DNA from: Ziziphus jujuba | Lineage: Eukaryota; Streptophyta; Magnoliopsida; Rosales; Rhamnaceae | DNA: 64,000 nt | Direction of reading: 5' to 3' | Assembly: GCF_031755915.1 (NCBI RefSeq) | Contig: NC_083384.1 | Location: forward strand, 70,001 to 134,000 | In this document: positions 9,587-21,362 of the stretch, piece after piece | Numbering within the stretch: position 1 is the first letter of the stretch | Layout: every line of letters starts with the position of its first letter | Translations under genes and position numbers: made by a program | The notes under the pieces: generated by a model | Database searches by the model: none | The model's input: the letters and a program-made list of their open reading frames with translations, nothing else | What the model was told of the DNA's origin: nothing

Positions 9587-10085
9587 AGGGTTTTCTATGA
9601 CTTTTTATTACCGTCTGACCGTTATGGAGGCTTTTGCTTCTGTTCAATATATAATGACAAGAGCTAACTTTTGTTGGTTAATCTGATCAGTTCATCGATG
9701 GTCAGCCAGTATGATGGTCCTAATGATGATCCTGCATGTATTTCGTGTGTATCTCATCGACGGCTTTAAAAAACCTCACGAATTGACTCGGGTTATAGGT
9801 GTGATTTTGGGTGTATTGACCGCATCTTTTGGTGTAACTGGTTATTCCTTACCTCGGGACCAAATTGGTTATTGGGCAGTAAAAATTATAACAGCTGTGC
9901 CAGGAGCTATTCCTGTAATAGGATCGCCCTTGGTAGAGTTAATACGCGAAAGTGCTAGTGTGGGACAATCCACTTTGACTCGGTTTTATAGTTTACACAC
10001 TTTTGTATTACCTCTTCTTACTGCCGTATTCATGTTAATGCACTTCCTACTGGTACGTAAGCAAGGGATTTCCGGAGTTTTATAA
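9587..10085 (+). pseudogene. petB: petB exon 2, distal part
   Basis: Continues cytochrome b6 after the E1 insertion: [28 protein letters not shown], then [20 protein letters not shown], ending at TAA 10083-10085. The His residues in SVHRW and MILHVF, which ligate haem in the functional protein, and the distal SLHTF and MLMHFL His residues are still present. The frame has a TGA just before SVHRW where plastid petB has CGA, and several missense changes (for example ISGVL at the end where ISGPL is usual). Clearly a decayed copy. Confidence 0.92.
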
Positions 10086-10331
10086 TATAATGTAATGTAA
10101 TTTATAATGTAAATAATATAAAAAATATATTATATCATCGCTATTTTTAATCAATCATTTATCATTAGGGGTAGGACCAATAGTATTTCATTGCTACAAA
10201 TATGTCTTATTGAAACAAATAAGACATGTATTTGGATATTTCTCTTCAACTTCGTAAAAATGTAATAATGTATTATTTTTATTTTTTTGATACTCATAGT
10301 TGAAGTGAATTTTCCAAATATAAAATGGATT
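10086..10331. other. petB-petD plastid spacer
   Basis: AT-rich plastid intergenic sequence. No gene seen. Confidence 0.7.
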
Positions 10332-10737
10332 ATGAGAGTATGTGACTTGAACTATTGATTGGGCCATGCATAATATATGCCCTTATCTGCCATATTTGAA
10401 TTCACAACTAAAATAAAAAAAATGTGTCTTTGTTCTAACCACCATGTAAGCCCCATACAGAGGTATAGGCTGGTTCATTTGAAGAGAATATTTTCTATGA
10501 TCAGACTTGATCATGTCGTGTATGAATAGGCTTCGTGAGATCCAATAGAAAGAATAAGTGAAGTGATGTGACATAATCTCGAAGTATGTTCTATATATTT
10601 CACTTACTTAATAGTATGGAAATGTATTCATTTCCTCTCCATTGACTCGATTTATTATACTATCAGAGTGAAATAAGGGATCTAAAGAAGAATAAGAAGA
10701 ATTAGGGTTAAACTAGACTAGTAACAAGCAAATCCTT
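10332..10737 (+). pseudogene. petD: petD exon 1 and 5' half of its intron
   Basis: ATGAGAGT at 10332-10339 corresponds to the 8-bp petD first exon (ATGGGAGT). The next bases ATGTGACTTG match a group II intron start GTGTGACTTG with the first G changed to A, which would destroy the 5' splice site. The intron runs to 10737, where a minus-strand retrotransposon interrupts it (TSD TCCTT at 10733-10737), and resumes at 17081. The two halves add to about 750 bp, normal for this intron. Confidence 0.82.
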
Positions 10738-11880
10738 TGATACGAACCTAGGACGACCTGCTCCTAAACCCGTATTATATTAGCCCGGATCTCAATTAAG
10801 TTCAAGTTCTAATGGACTGGACCTCAACCCCTAACCAACCTGTGGTTAGAAACCTTGGTATAATGTAGACGCCACAATAGGGGATGGAAAACCTATTGAT
10901 AAGTCAAGCTAAAACAACCAATTCTCTAATGGTGTTTTAGGTGTTCTCAAAGAACAAAGAGATAATTAATCTCACAAGTATTTTCTTAATCAAATCAAAG
11001 TTTTTAAGTTATCTTATTAATGAAAAATAAGCCTTTAAATAGGCTTTGAAAGAAACAAAATAAACCCTAAAAACCCTAGGAAAAACAGGCCACACAATAA
11101 AGAGTTCTATGGTGGCCGAAATTCTCACTCCTTTCCTAATCTAATTTGGATTAATTAATTCCTTTATTTTGAATTAGGAATTAATTAATTTACAATGAAA
11201 ATAATAAAATATTAACTTTCCTAAACTTATTTTTCCAGAAAATAAATAAATGAAAACTAAAAAGTAATGGTAATTTCCTAAAACAAAAAGTAGAATCAAA
11301 TTAGGAAACTATAATACTAGCTTTTTGACTAAGTTGACTTTGACCAATCTTTGACCAAATTGAGCTCCAAATCAGCTTCTAGATGCTTTGTAAGATGCCA
11401 AATAAACTGAATATGAAGTCCCACACGTTGCCCATGCTTGGAAAAATAAGAAAAGGCTAATACAGTAAAATACAGTAAAGGCAGCAAGCAATACAGCAAA
11501 TTCGGCCAAATTGTTGATGCTGTCCGTACAAGCCCTTTTTGATTGCATTTGAGGCTGCTTTAACTTGATTCCATGACCTCTTAGGCATATGTATTGAACC
11601 CATAAAGCATTGGAACCATTTCATGCTTCTCGGACTCCAAAAATGTACCAAAACCGTCACCCGGGTCCGTATCGGCTTCCACCACTTGGATGCTTCGAAT
11701 AGGCTTTGTATCTTCAAGTATGGACAAGCTCTATTGAGATTAATTACCCTCTGTATAAATACTCCCAGGTTGCCCTTAAATCTCTTAATTTGAGCTCTTG
11801 TGATTGGCCTAATCTTCATCTGCGTCGAGTCAGCACCCCAGCGGGTTATCGGTGGAGCGGGCTCGGGCGGAATCACATCA
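10738..11880 (-). repeat. 3' LTR of E2
   Basis: On the plus strand it starts TGATACGAACC and ends CACATCA. The polyprotein frame enters it and stays open for about 140 codons. Contains the W-box cluster described separately. Confidence 0.93.
11325..11356 (+). promoter_or_regulatory. cluster of four W-box cores (TTGACY) in the LTR U3
   Basis: TTGACT at 11325 and 11334, TTGACC at 11340 and 11351. W-boxes are binding sites of plant WRKY factors, which drive stress responses. The cluster lies upstream of the palindromes and TATA-like box in element orientation. Similar clusters, with two to four intact cores, occur in the other LTRs. Function is inferred. Confidence 0.45.
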
Positions 11881-14768
11881 TTCCCCTCCTCTTGAAAAGG
11901 ATTTGTCCTCAAATCAAGATCATCTCCTGCAGCAAAAGGATTTAAATCAGCAACATTAAATGCAGCACTCATGTTATACTCACCTAGTAAATCAAGCTTG
12001 TAGGCATTCTTGTTATTGGGCTCCAAAACTTGAAAAGGTCCATCCATAAGCGGCATGAGCTTTGACTTTCTTTGATTAGGAAACCTTTCCTTTTGTAAGT
12101 GCAACCAAACCAATTCTCCTGGGTCAAATACTATTACAACAAAATCTAGAAATACATGCTCATTATGGTAAAAATTACACTTTTTAAAGTTAGCAAACAA
12201 TATTTTCCAAATTTTCAAATTGCCACTAAGTAAAGCTCTCAACAATGCAGATAAAGTTCTATGCAATAAAGACATCTTTAAATAAGTATCTTTAAACTTC
12301 ATGGTCAGCAATGATTTTTTATTCATAATTAATTTGTTAACATCACCAAAGCTAAGATAACAATTTAGATTCTTCCTTTCTTGTCTTCCTTTTCCTTTCT
12401 CACTCAATGCCATCTCACCTTCCTCACTCTCGGCTTTTGCACCAAATTTCTCACTCTTGGTTTTAATAAAATTTTTCCACACAACCTGAGTATTAGAAGA
12501 CTTACCTCGGACAGCAAGCTCACCTTTTCCCTCTTGATTGGATGGTAGTCCACTTGGAATTTCATTTGGTAAGACATCTCCAAATTCCTTCAAAAGAGAA
12601 ATCATTGAACTTGGCAATTCAAGTTCTTCAAAGTTAGTTTGATCATTAAAATAATTTTCTTTGTAAAGCATGACCAGCAAGGGTTTCTTACACTCAATAA
12701 CCTTATTAATATCCCCTAAACTCAAATAAAAATTCTGGTTTTTCCTCTCTTTTCTTTCTTTTCTTTTTCTTTCCTCGGTTTGGCTCTCATTGGCGGAAAT
12801 TTCCAGTTTTTGTGTGCTCTCGGGTTTGCTCTCTTTTCTCACCCCTCTCTTGGCTTTTTCTTGGTCTTTCCACTCAATATGAACCTTAGAAACCTTATCT
12901 TGGTCAGCAACCTCAATCTTACCTTCTTGGAAGGATGGTGAAGCCGTTGGTGCCATACTTGCTTTTTCTTTAAGCTTTTCGGCTTCTCTCCTTTGTTGCA
13001 TTTGTAATTGGTCTTTGTAAACCTCTTTAGGAGATAATGGTTCCAGCTTGACCTTCTTCCCTTCAAACCTGAAAACAATACTATTTTCTCGACCAAAATG
13101 AGTAGCATCGTTATCAAATTGCCATGGTCTACCTAATAGTATATGTCCAGCAATCATGGGTACAATATCACATAAAACTACATCCTCATATCTACCTATA
13201 TTAAATTTTACTTTGGCTTGTTTGTTTACTTTCATCTCACCACTATCATTAAGCCATTGTAATCTATAAGGTTCTGGATGTTTAATTGTTTTCAAGCCTA
13301 ATTTATCAACTACAAGATTACTTATCACATTAGTACAACTTCCACTATCTATAATCATGCTACAAATTTTACCTTGTATTTCGCAGCGAGTGTGGAAGAT
13401 GTTTTCTCATTGTATCTGCTCTTCATCTTTGTAGACAGCAAGTACTCTCCTTGAAACCAAGCTCAACTCGGCATTAGATGTATCTACAGGTTCGGTTTCA
13501 TCTTCATTACAACCCTCCTCTTGCTCGGTTTCAGCTCCACTTTCTTCACTTGCGGATTCCAGCTCACCATCACCCTTTAATACCATGATTCTTCTATTTG
13601 GGCATTGGCTGGATATGTGTCCTCTTCCTTGGCACTTAAAACAAATTATTTCTCTAGATTTTTGAGGTTTAGGATCAGATTTTATCTCACCTCTAAGTGC
13701 TTGGACAGATTCGGTCTTGACCTCCCTTCTTGGCCGGTTGGTAGATTCTTCTCCTAATTTCGGCCTCATCTTGTTTTCATAAGTGGAATTGTTTTTCCAG
13801 CCACTTGAACTTGCCCTTCCACTGCTAGAAACTCCTCCAAACCGTGTACTAACACCCCTCCTCTTGAATTGGTTCTCAAGTTTAATGGCTACATGCAACA
13901 TCTCCTCCAATTCCAAGTATTGTTGTAATTCAAGTTGGTTGGCAATGTCACGGTTTAACCCTCCAAGAAATCTTGCCATTGTTGCCTCTCTATCCTCCCT
14001 CATGTTTAACCTCATCATTAACATCTCCATCTCTTTGTAATAATCCTCCACGGACCTACTTCCTTGAGACAAAGATTGAAGCCTTTGATGCAGTAACCTT
14101 TGGTAATGGGATGGCACAAACCGCTTCCTCATGACTCCTTTCATTTGTCGCCATGTTGTAATTAAGTCTTCACCAACCCTCCTTCGGGTGCTTTGCTCAT
14201 TTATCCACCATTGGAGTGCATAATGGCCAAACTCCATTGCTGCCATCTTCACCTTCTTACCTTCCGAATAGTTGTGGCAGTCAAAAATCATCTCCATTTT
14301 CTCTTCCCACTCCAAATAAGCTTCAGGATCACTTTTACCCATAAAAGGTGGGATATTAACCTTGATATTTCCCAAATCTTCATCTGTATCCTCCCTCCTA
14401 TATCTCCCATGACCAGCTCTATCTTGGACAGCAAAGGTTTCGTCCATACCTTCCTCAAAGTCACCGTCCAATGGCTCCTCATCAAATTCCTCTCTCGACC
14501 TCTCGCGACCTCCTCGTCCTCGGCCTCGTCCTCCATGGAATTCTTGCCTATTTCTTGTATTCGGCCTTCCTTGTGAGGCTTCTAATCTTCCCACTCTTTG
14601 ATTTACATGCTCAAATTGAGCACTCATCCGCTGTATTGATTCCAAAATAGTTCTCAAGTCCACTTGGTCTCCACTTCCAGTAGCTCGGTCATCGCCATGA
14701 AATGCTACGGACTCTTCCTCATTGATCCTCAAGGATGGATCTCCTCTTCTTATTCTAGAATCTACCAT
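11457..14768 (-). pseudogene. gag-protease-composite polyprotein of E2
   Basis: From ATG 14768 to a stop at 11457, one frame of about 1100 codons with a single TGA near 13409 (sister copies have Arg there, in IQRENIF). Gag is intact including the Arg-Gly repeat GGRGRGRGGRERSREEFDEE and the CCHC knuckle CFKCQGRGHISSQC. Protease motif [13 protein letters not shown] follows. After PSGLP come the second linker, the integrase scrap [18 protein letters not shown], the RT scrap NFKKCNF and the integrase C-terminus. Because TTCTAA of E1 is TTCGAA here, the frame extends about 80 codons further into the LTR ([20 protein letters not shown]). Among the best preserved copies of the non-autonomous type. 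Confidence 0.88.
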
Positions 14769-15918
14769 GTTAGTAAAATACTGCAGAAAATAAAATAAAT
14801 CCTCACAATATTCACTCCCTCACATGTTTCACTCAAACAAGGTCTCGACACTCATGCTAGCACACTAGTTTCGGCTTTTACCCTCTTTTAAGCTCACACA
14901 CTCTTGTCTTTTTTCACTCAATGAATTATCTCAAAGTTCTAATTAAAACACCCACAAAACAGCAATTAGATCACTAGTATGTTTTAATTAAACTTATCAA
15001 CAAAACAGTAGCAAAAAAGTAGGCAATACCGAAAGAATCCAACAAATCCTAATTTTTCGGCTTTCTAGACAAGAAAACACAAAATAATGGGAAAATGTTG
15101 GAATTTTTGAAAACTGCACCAGATGGTAGTAGATTATGAGTTCAAGAATAAAATTCCAGGAAAAGAAATTCAAATACGATCAAGAATCAAAGAGAACAAA
15201 AATATAGAAAAGTTGTTGGTTGTTGTTCTTTGTAATTCGAGTTTTTGTATCAAATCCCTTAACTAATTTTAATCCAAATAATTTAGCACACAAACTCAAA
15301 TATCCAGCAGCAGAAATAATTTCCCAGCAATTAAAATATTGAATAAATAATCAAAAACCAGCAGCTCCAACAAATTTCCAGCAAACAATTCAAACTCCAA
15401 CAAACCGAAATATTTTTCTGTTTTTTTTTTATTTTTATTTTTATTCGGCTTTACCTCTTTTTTTTTTTTTTTCACTCACAGAACATAAACAACTGCAGTA
15501 GCAATAATAATTACCAAAATTGCAATTCCAATTCCAAAACAAACACTAAACCCGTGACCTCCAAATAAACACAAATGTGCAGTTTTTTTTTTTTTTTTTT
15601 AATGTTGCCGCAAACTCTTTTTTTTTTTTTTTTTTTTTTAATATATGAATGCAAATATCTAAAACTAAAACAGCAAAGAAAAATCAACAAAAACCAAATT
15701 AACAAGAACAATGATAAAAGACAACCAACAAACTAGGAAACAAAAATACGATAAAACTAGGAAATCCTAATTCAACTAGGAATGAATTCTTTTTTTTTTT
15801 TTTTTTAAGATGCTGAACGTGTATAGGATGGATGCAACCTTAACCTAATGCTAAAATTACAGAATAACACAAAAACAAATACAGCAAATAAAGATAGATC
15901 AAACCTGAACAAAATTTA
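14769..15918 (-). other. untranslated leader of E2
   Basis: Leader between primer site and gag, with several T runs on the plus strand (A runs in the element). Confidence 0.75.
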
Positions 15919-15930
15919 GCTCTGATACCA
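15919..15930 (-). other. primer binding site of E2 (tRNA-iMet)
   Basis: The complement reads TGGTATCAGAGC, a perfect match to the plant initiator-tRNA site, two bases from the LTR. Confidence 0.92.
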
Positions 15931-15932
15931 AA

Positions 15933-17075
15933 TGATACGAACCTAGGACGACCTGCTCCTAAACCCGTATTATATTAGCCCGGATCTCAATTAAGTTCAA
16001 GTTCTAATGGAATGGACCTCAACCCCTAACGAACCTGTGGTTAGAAACCTTGGTATAATGTAGATGCCACAATAGGGGATGGAAAACCTATTGATAAGTC
16101 AAGCTAAAACAACCAATTCTCTAATGGTGTTTTAGGTGTTCTCAAAGAACAAAGAGATAATTAATCTCACAAGTATTTTCTTAATCAAATCAAAGTTTTT
16201 AAGTTATCTTATTAATGAAAAATAAGCCTTTAAATAGGCTTTTAAAGAAACAAAATAAACCCTAAAAACCCTAGGAAAAACAGGCCACACAATAAAGAGT
16301 TCTATGGTGGCCGAAATTCTCACTCCTTTCCTAATCTAATTTGGATTAATTAATTCTTTTATTTTGAATTAGGAATTAATTAATTTACAATGAAAATAAT
16401 AAAATAATAACTTTCCTAAACTTATTTTTCCAGAAAATAAATAAATGAAAACTAAAAAGTAATGGTAATTTCCTAAAACAAAAAGTAGAATCAAATTAGG
16501 AAACTATAATACTAGCTTTTTGACTAAGTTGACTTTGACCAATCTTTGACCAAATTGAGCTCCAAATCAGCTTCTAGATGCTTTGTAAGATGCCAAATAA
16601 ACTGAATATGAAGTCCCACACGTTGCCCACGGTTGGAAAAATAAGAAAAGGCTAATACAGTAAAATACAGTAAAGCCAGCAAGCAATATAGCAAATTCGG
16701 CCAAATTGTTGATGCTGTCCGTACAAGCCCTTTTTGATTGCATTTGAGGCTGCTTTAACTTGATTCCATGACCTCTTAGGCATATGTATTGAACCCATAA
16801 AGCATTGGAACCATTTCATGCTTCCCGGACTCCAAAAATGTACCAAAACCGTCACCCGGGTCCGTATCGGCTTCCACCACTTGGATGCTTCGAATAGGCT
16901 TTGTATCTTCAAGTATGGACAAGCTCTGTTGAGATTAATTACTGTCTGTATAAATACTCCCAGGTTGCCCTTAAATCTCTTAATTTGAGCTCTTGTGATT
17001 GGCCTAATCTTCATCCGTGTCGAGTCAGCACCCCAGCGGGTTATCGGTGGAGCGGGCTCGGGCGGAATCACATCA
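15933..17075 (-). repeat. 5' LTR of E2
   Basis: 1143 bp, nearly identical to 10738-11880, followed by TSD TCCTT at 17076-17080. Confidence 0.93.
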
Positions 17076-17080
17076 TCCTT

Positions 17081-17430
17081 TGTATGTAAAAAGTTTTGAT
17101 ATTATTGGGGATAAAGTCCAATTGTAAGGTCTGAGATGGCTCAGAAAGCACTTGATCATGATTTGTAAGCCTGCTTGGGTACTGAGCATTTATCTATAAG
17201 AACTGAATTCCTTACAATGGATGGTTATTAAAACTCTGAAAAAGGAAATTTGGTAAATTTTTTCTTAGTCTTACGTAGAATCATTCATATAGGTGTGGAT
17301 ACCATATCAATTTTTTTATTTTTTATATGGATCTATTTGGTTCATTTGATTCATGCTCGAGTAGGATGATGAAACATTATCATGTCCGGTTCTTTTGGGG
17401 ATGGATCTAGAATAATTCACCTATCCTAAT
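17081..17430 (+). pseudogene. petD: 3' half of petD intron
   Basis: Continues the petD group II intron after E2. Domain V is recognisable at 17359-17392 (GAGTAGGATGATGAAA...CATGTCCGGTTC), followed by TTTTGGGGATGG, about 38 nt before exon 2. Confidence 0.82.
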
Positions 17431-17926
17431 AACAAAAAAACATAACTTGAACGATCCTGTATTAGGAGCTAAGTTGGCTAAGGGGATGGGGCATAATTAT
17501 TATGGAGAGCTTGCATGGCCCAATGATCTTTTATATATTTTTTTGGTAGTAATTTTAGGTAGTATTGTGTGTAACATAGTTTTAGCGGTTCTAGAACCAC
17601 CAATGATTGGCAAACCTGTGGATCGATTTGCAACTCCTTTGGAGATATTGCCTGAATGGTATTTCTTTCCCATATTTCAAATTCTTCGTACAATGCCCAA
17701 TAAATTATTGGGCATTCTTTTAATGGTTTCCATACTCACAGGGTTATTAACAGTACCTTTTTTGGAGAATGTTAATAAATTCCAAAACCCATTTCATCGT
17801 CTAGTAGGGACAACCATCTTTTTTATTGGTACTGCAGTAGCCCTTTGGTTGGGTATTGGAGCAATGTTACCTATTGATAAATCCCTAACTTTAGGTCTTT
17901 TTAAAATTGATTCAATTGTGAAATGA
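17431..17926 (+). pseudogene. petD: petD exon 2 (cytochrome b6f subunit IV) with lost stop codon
   Basis: Subunit IV of the plastid cytochrome b6f complex. Reads [58 protein letters not shown] and [17 protein letters not shown], with three to four hydrophobic segments as in the family. The frame is open throughout. The normal end GLF-TAA is lost because the T run before the stop has five T where six are expected, so translation would add KIDSIVK and end at TGA 17924-17926. Missense changes such as ILGSIVCNI (usually ILGTIACN) suggest relaxed selection. It lies between the decayed intron and the decayed rpoA. Confidence 0.92.
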
Positions 17927-18102
17927 AAAAAAAAAAAAACATGATGTGTGTATCTAGGGAATAGTTGCTTCAAAGTTAATACTCCCTAGATACATTTATT
18001 TATTCAATTCAATTTTGGATTTATTCCAAGTATATGGAATGTACTAAAGATTCAAAACTCATTTTTATATTTAAAAAAGAATAAGAAAGAATCCATTAAA
18101 AT
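17927..18102. other. petD-rpoA plastid spacer
   Basis: Spacer with an A run after petD and a near-palindrome (TCTAGGGAATAGT...ACTCCCTAGATACA, about 17950-17993) that resembles the stem-loop of plastid petD 3' ends. Confidence 0.5.
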
Positions 18103-20143
18103 TTATGTGAAATGCTTTTTTATTTCTAGAATGTCCAATATATGTTTTCTATCTTGATACGTACCTAGGATGACCTGCGCCTACACCTGTATTATATTGG
18201 TTCGGATCTAATTATGTTCAAGTTCTAACGGTCACCTTACCTCTAACCATCCTGTGATTAGAAACCTTAGTATAATGAAGATGCCACAATACGTGATGGA
18301 TATCCTATTGATAAGTCAAACTAAAACACTCATTCACTAATGGTTTTTTAGGCGTTCAAAGAGAACAAAGATAATTCAATCTCACAAATAATTTTCTATA
18401 TGAATAATATACTGAATATTATTGATAAAACAAGCCCTTAAATAGGCTAAGAAGTTGCAAGGTAAAACCCTAATTATATAGGTAAAACTGGCCACCAAAA
18501 AATAGGAAACCTAGCTTGGCCGAAATTTACGTTATTTCCTAATCTGATTTGGATTAATTAATTTCTTTATTTTGAATTAGGATTTCATTAATTTATAATG
18601 AAAATAATAAAATAATAACTTTCCTAAGTTGATTTTTCCAGCAAATAAATAAATAAAAACCAAATAAAAGACTAATTTCATAAAACAAGAAGTCAAAATC
18701 AAATTAACCAAATCAACTTCCATATGCCATTTAGGATGCCAAATATGATTAATAATGATTCCAACACATTGCCTCTTGATTCGAATAAGGCAAACAAGAA
18801 GAAAAGTCAAAGTCAGGGGCTACGCAACACATTTTCGGCCAAATTGAGATGCTATCTGTACAAATCCTTTTTAGATGCTTTTGATTCTGCCTTGGCTGGA
18901 TTCCACATCCTATTAATGCTATTCATTGATTTAATAAAGTGTTGGAACCATTCCTTGCTACTTGGAGTCCAAATTTGCACAAAAACAGCTACCTGGGTCC
19001 GTAATGGTCTCCACCACTTGGATGCTTAAAACAGTCTTTGTATCTTTGGGTATTCACATGTCCTTTTGAGAATTAATTACTTCCTGTATAAAAGCAGCCA
19101 GGTCTTCGTTAAATTTCTTGGCTTGGGCTTTAGTGATTGTCTCAATCTTCATCTGTATCAAGTCAGCACCCCAGTGGGTTGTCGGTTGTGCAGGCTCGGG
19201 CGGATTCTCATATATCTTCTATGTGAAAATGTTTCATTTTCATAAGGTCTTCTTCAATATTATTCAAAAGGTCTTATAATATATGTATATTGGACCTTTT
19301 AAGGCAATTATAGACCCTGGGGTGCAATTCTAATTGGTCAATAAAAATAGATTTCAATGCTATTTCGTTTTGATTTTTACGTGGTTTAGCCAATCTATCA
19401 TGAAAAGTAAAAAAGGGTAAAGTAACTTTGTGTTGGTTTTTTTCTAAATGGAAATTTTCTTCTTCTACATGTAACAATCAAATTCCCGGAAGCCTCATGA
19501 AATGCTTCTTTATGAGTTAAACTTCCATTTGTCCACATTTCTAGAAAAAATATCTCTTATTTTTCATTCTCATTTGCATAAGAATGAATACTATGATTGG
19601 CATTTTGAACAGGCATGAATATAGCATCTATAGAATAACTTCCATCTTGAAAGTTGTTTGGCATTTTTATACAATACCCATGATGCCTTTCGAGTTGTAA
19701 TCAATACATAAATTAGTTGGTTCCATTAGGTTCGCTATAGGCTGTGTATTATCAACGATTTCCACCGAAGGTGGTAAGATGATGTCTTGAGCAGTTACAT
19801 ATCAGGGACCTTTGACATAAATAGACGCATCACGAGTTCCATAAAGGTTACTTCTCAATACAATTTCTTTCAAATTCATTAAAATTTCGTGTACAGATTC
19901 TTGAATACCCACTATGGTAGAATATTCATGTGGTATTTTATCAAATTTTGTGCATGTGATACATGTTCCTTCTATTTCTCCAAGCAAAGCTCTTCACATC
20001 ACAATGTCCATTGTATCAGCTTGGCCTTTCATAAGTGGAGCCAGAATAAAGCGTCCATAATAAAGACGCTTACTGTCTACTCATGGTTCAACACACTTCC
20101 ACTGCATTGTCTGAGTATATACTGTTACCTTCTTGTGAACCAT
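18103..20143 (-). pseudogene. rpoA: rpoA (plastid RNA polymerase alpha), split by a solo LTR
   Basis: Alpha subunit of the plastid-encoded RNA polymerase. ATG at 20143 reads MVHKKVTVYTQTMQWKCVEP, then TGA. Further on come [48 protein letters not shown] and [17 protein letters not shown], then frameshifts and stops, then [19 protein letters not shown] and [20 protein letters not shown]. The extreme C-terminus lies left of the solo LTR (18155-19212) and ends at TAA 18103-18105. TSD TATCT flanks the LTR. Without the insertion the gene is about 980 bp, near normal length. Heavily mutated, not functional. Confidence 0.9.
18155..19212 (-). repeat. solo LTR, CRM-like, in rpoA
   Basis: Minus-strand LTR of 1058 bp starting TGATACGTACC and ending CGGATTCTCATA, flanked by TSD TATCT (18150-18154 and 19213-19217). 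No internal sequence is left, as expected after recombination between two LTRs. It is more diverged than the LTRs of E1 and E2 and belongs to an older subfamily. Confidence 0.88.
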
Positions 20144-20208
20144 AGTAATATTATTTGATCAGATCATTGAATTATTTATTTCTCTTAAAATATCTTCAAT
20201 GTTTATTT

Positions 20209-20625
20209 TTATACATGTCTTTTTTTAGGAGGTCTACAGCGATTATGTGGCATAGGGGTTACATCTCATATGAAACTTAATAGTATACCACTTCTACGAA
20301 TAGCTCTTAATGTCGCATCTCTTCAGAGATTGGTGCCTTTTATGATGACTTCTGCTCGTTGCATACCCTGATCCACTACTATTCGAATAGCATTTTCCGC
20401 TGTGGTTTGAGCGCCACATGGCATCCCACATCTTGTACCCTTGAATCCACAAGTACCGACGGAAGACCACGAAATTACCTGATCCCTTACATCTGTAATA
20501 GTCATAATAGTATTGTCGAAACTTGTTTGGACATAAATAACTCCTTTTGGTATTCTACATGCTTTTTTACATGAACCAATATGTCTATTCTTACTTGAAT
20601 CGGTTATTGGTATAGATTTTGCCAT
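20209..20625 (-). pseudogene. rps11: rps11 (plastid ribosomal protein S11)
   Basis: Full length: ATG 20625 to TAA 20209-20211, 138 codons. Reads [34 protein letters not shown] and [15 protein letters not shown], ending CRPPKKRHV. Two in-frame TGA codons, after KGTNL and near RSGILLSFI; the second matches an Arg codon in plastids. It sits 65 bp from rpoA on the same strand, the normal plastid arrangement. Confidence 0.93.
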
Positions 20626-20761
20626 ATTTTATCATCTCATAAATATAAGTGAGAGATGTATGGATATATCCATTTCATGTCAAAATAGATCCTTTATTTT
20701 TATTTCTGTATTTGTACAATAGTTCCTTTAAATTTATAGAATCCTTTTTTGTTTAGAAAGA

Positions 20762-20875
20762 TTATCCTTGTCTTTGTTTATGTCTGAGGTTGGAACAAAT
20801 TACTATAATTCATCCCCGACTATGGATCAGGCGACATTTTTCATAAATTTTACGCACAGAGGCTCTTATTTTCAT
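20762..20875 (-). pseudogene. rpl36: rpl36 (plastid ribosomal protein L36)
   Basis: 37 codons from ATG 20875 to TAA 20762-20764: MKIRASVRKIYEKCRLI, then HSRG, a TGA, IIVICSNLRHKQRQG. The first zinc-ligand Cys (normally KICEKC) is Tyr here, and the stop matches an Arg codon. Too short to stand out as an open frame, but identity and position between rps11 and infA are clear. Confidence 0.92.
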
Positions 20876-20991
20876 ATTTATCATTCCTTAATTTAATTCT
20901 AACTTTCTTTATTGAAAGAAAATAAGTTGCTTGAAATTTTTAACTTCGAATCGTATACCCTAAAAATGAATGTTGAAATTGAAAAAACCAT

Positions 20992-21231
20992 CTAATCATT
21001 GGAATCTTTTTTGGGAGTCTATAAACTATACGTCCGATTGTTGAATCATAATGACTTGCTTTACTTTTGCTTCGATTTCCTCGTCATATACGTATAAAAA
21101 AAACTACTTATAATCGTTTCTAAAACATAATCTTGAATCAGATTTTCATTATCTAAACGAATTCAGACTATACCATTGGGCAGTCATGCACTACTTCAAC
21201 CTTCATGAATCCTTTTTGTTTTCCCTTTCAT
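20992..21231 (-). pseudogene. infA: infA (plastid translation initiation factor 1)
   Basis: Small S1-like (OB-fold) initiation factor. From ATG 21231 it reads MKGKTKRIHEG, stop, then LPNGIV, stop, IRLDNENLIQDYVLETII. A shifted frame follows, with GRIVYRL near the end and the original stop at 20992-20994. Several stops and frameshifts. infA is often already a pseudogene in eudicot plastomes, so part of the decay could pre-date transfer. Position between rpl36 and rps8 fits. Confidence 0.82.
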
Positions 21232-21362
21232 TTTAGGTCAAACTCCCTGAGGTATCAACTAATACAAGAGGGGTGATATTAGAAAACCGCCCTCTCTCTT
21301 TTGTTTCTTCTTTTTTTTTCACAAATATGAAAGTTCTGCATATAATTTGCATATCAAAAGGA

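Larger units (their letters stand above)
10738..17075 (-). mobile_element. complete non-autonomous CRM-like retrotransposon in the petD intron (E2)
   Basis: Minus-strand element with two 1143-bp LTRs (10738-11880 as 3' LTR, 15933-17075 as 5' LTR) and perfect TSD TCCTT (10733-10737 and 17076-17080). The internal plan is the same as E1: gag, protease, double linker, permuted pol scrap. Its coding frame has a single nonsense codon. Confidence 0.95.

Noticed and set aside
9711..10085. A possible functional cytochrome b6 protein
   Set aside because: It is only the distal part of petB exon 2. The exon is split by E1, frameshifted and has a TGA upstream.
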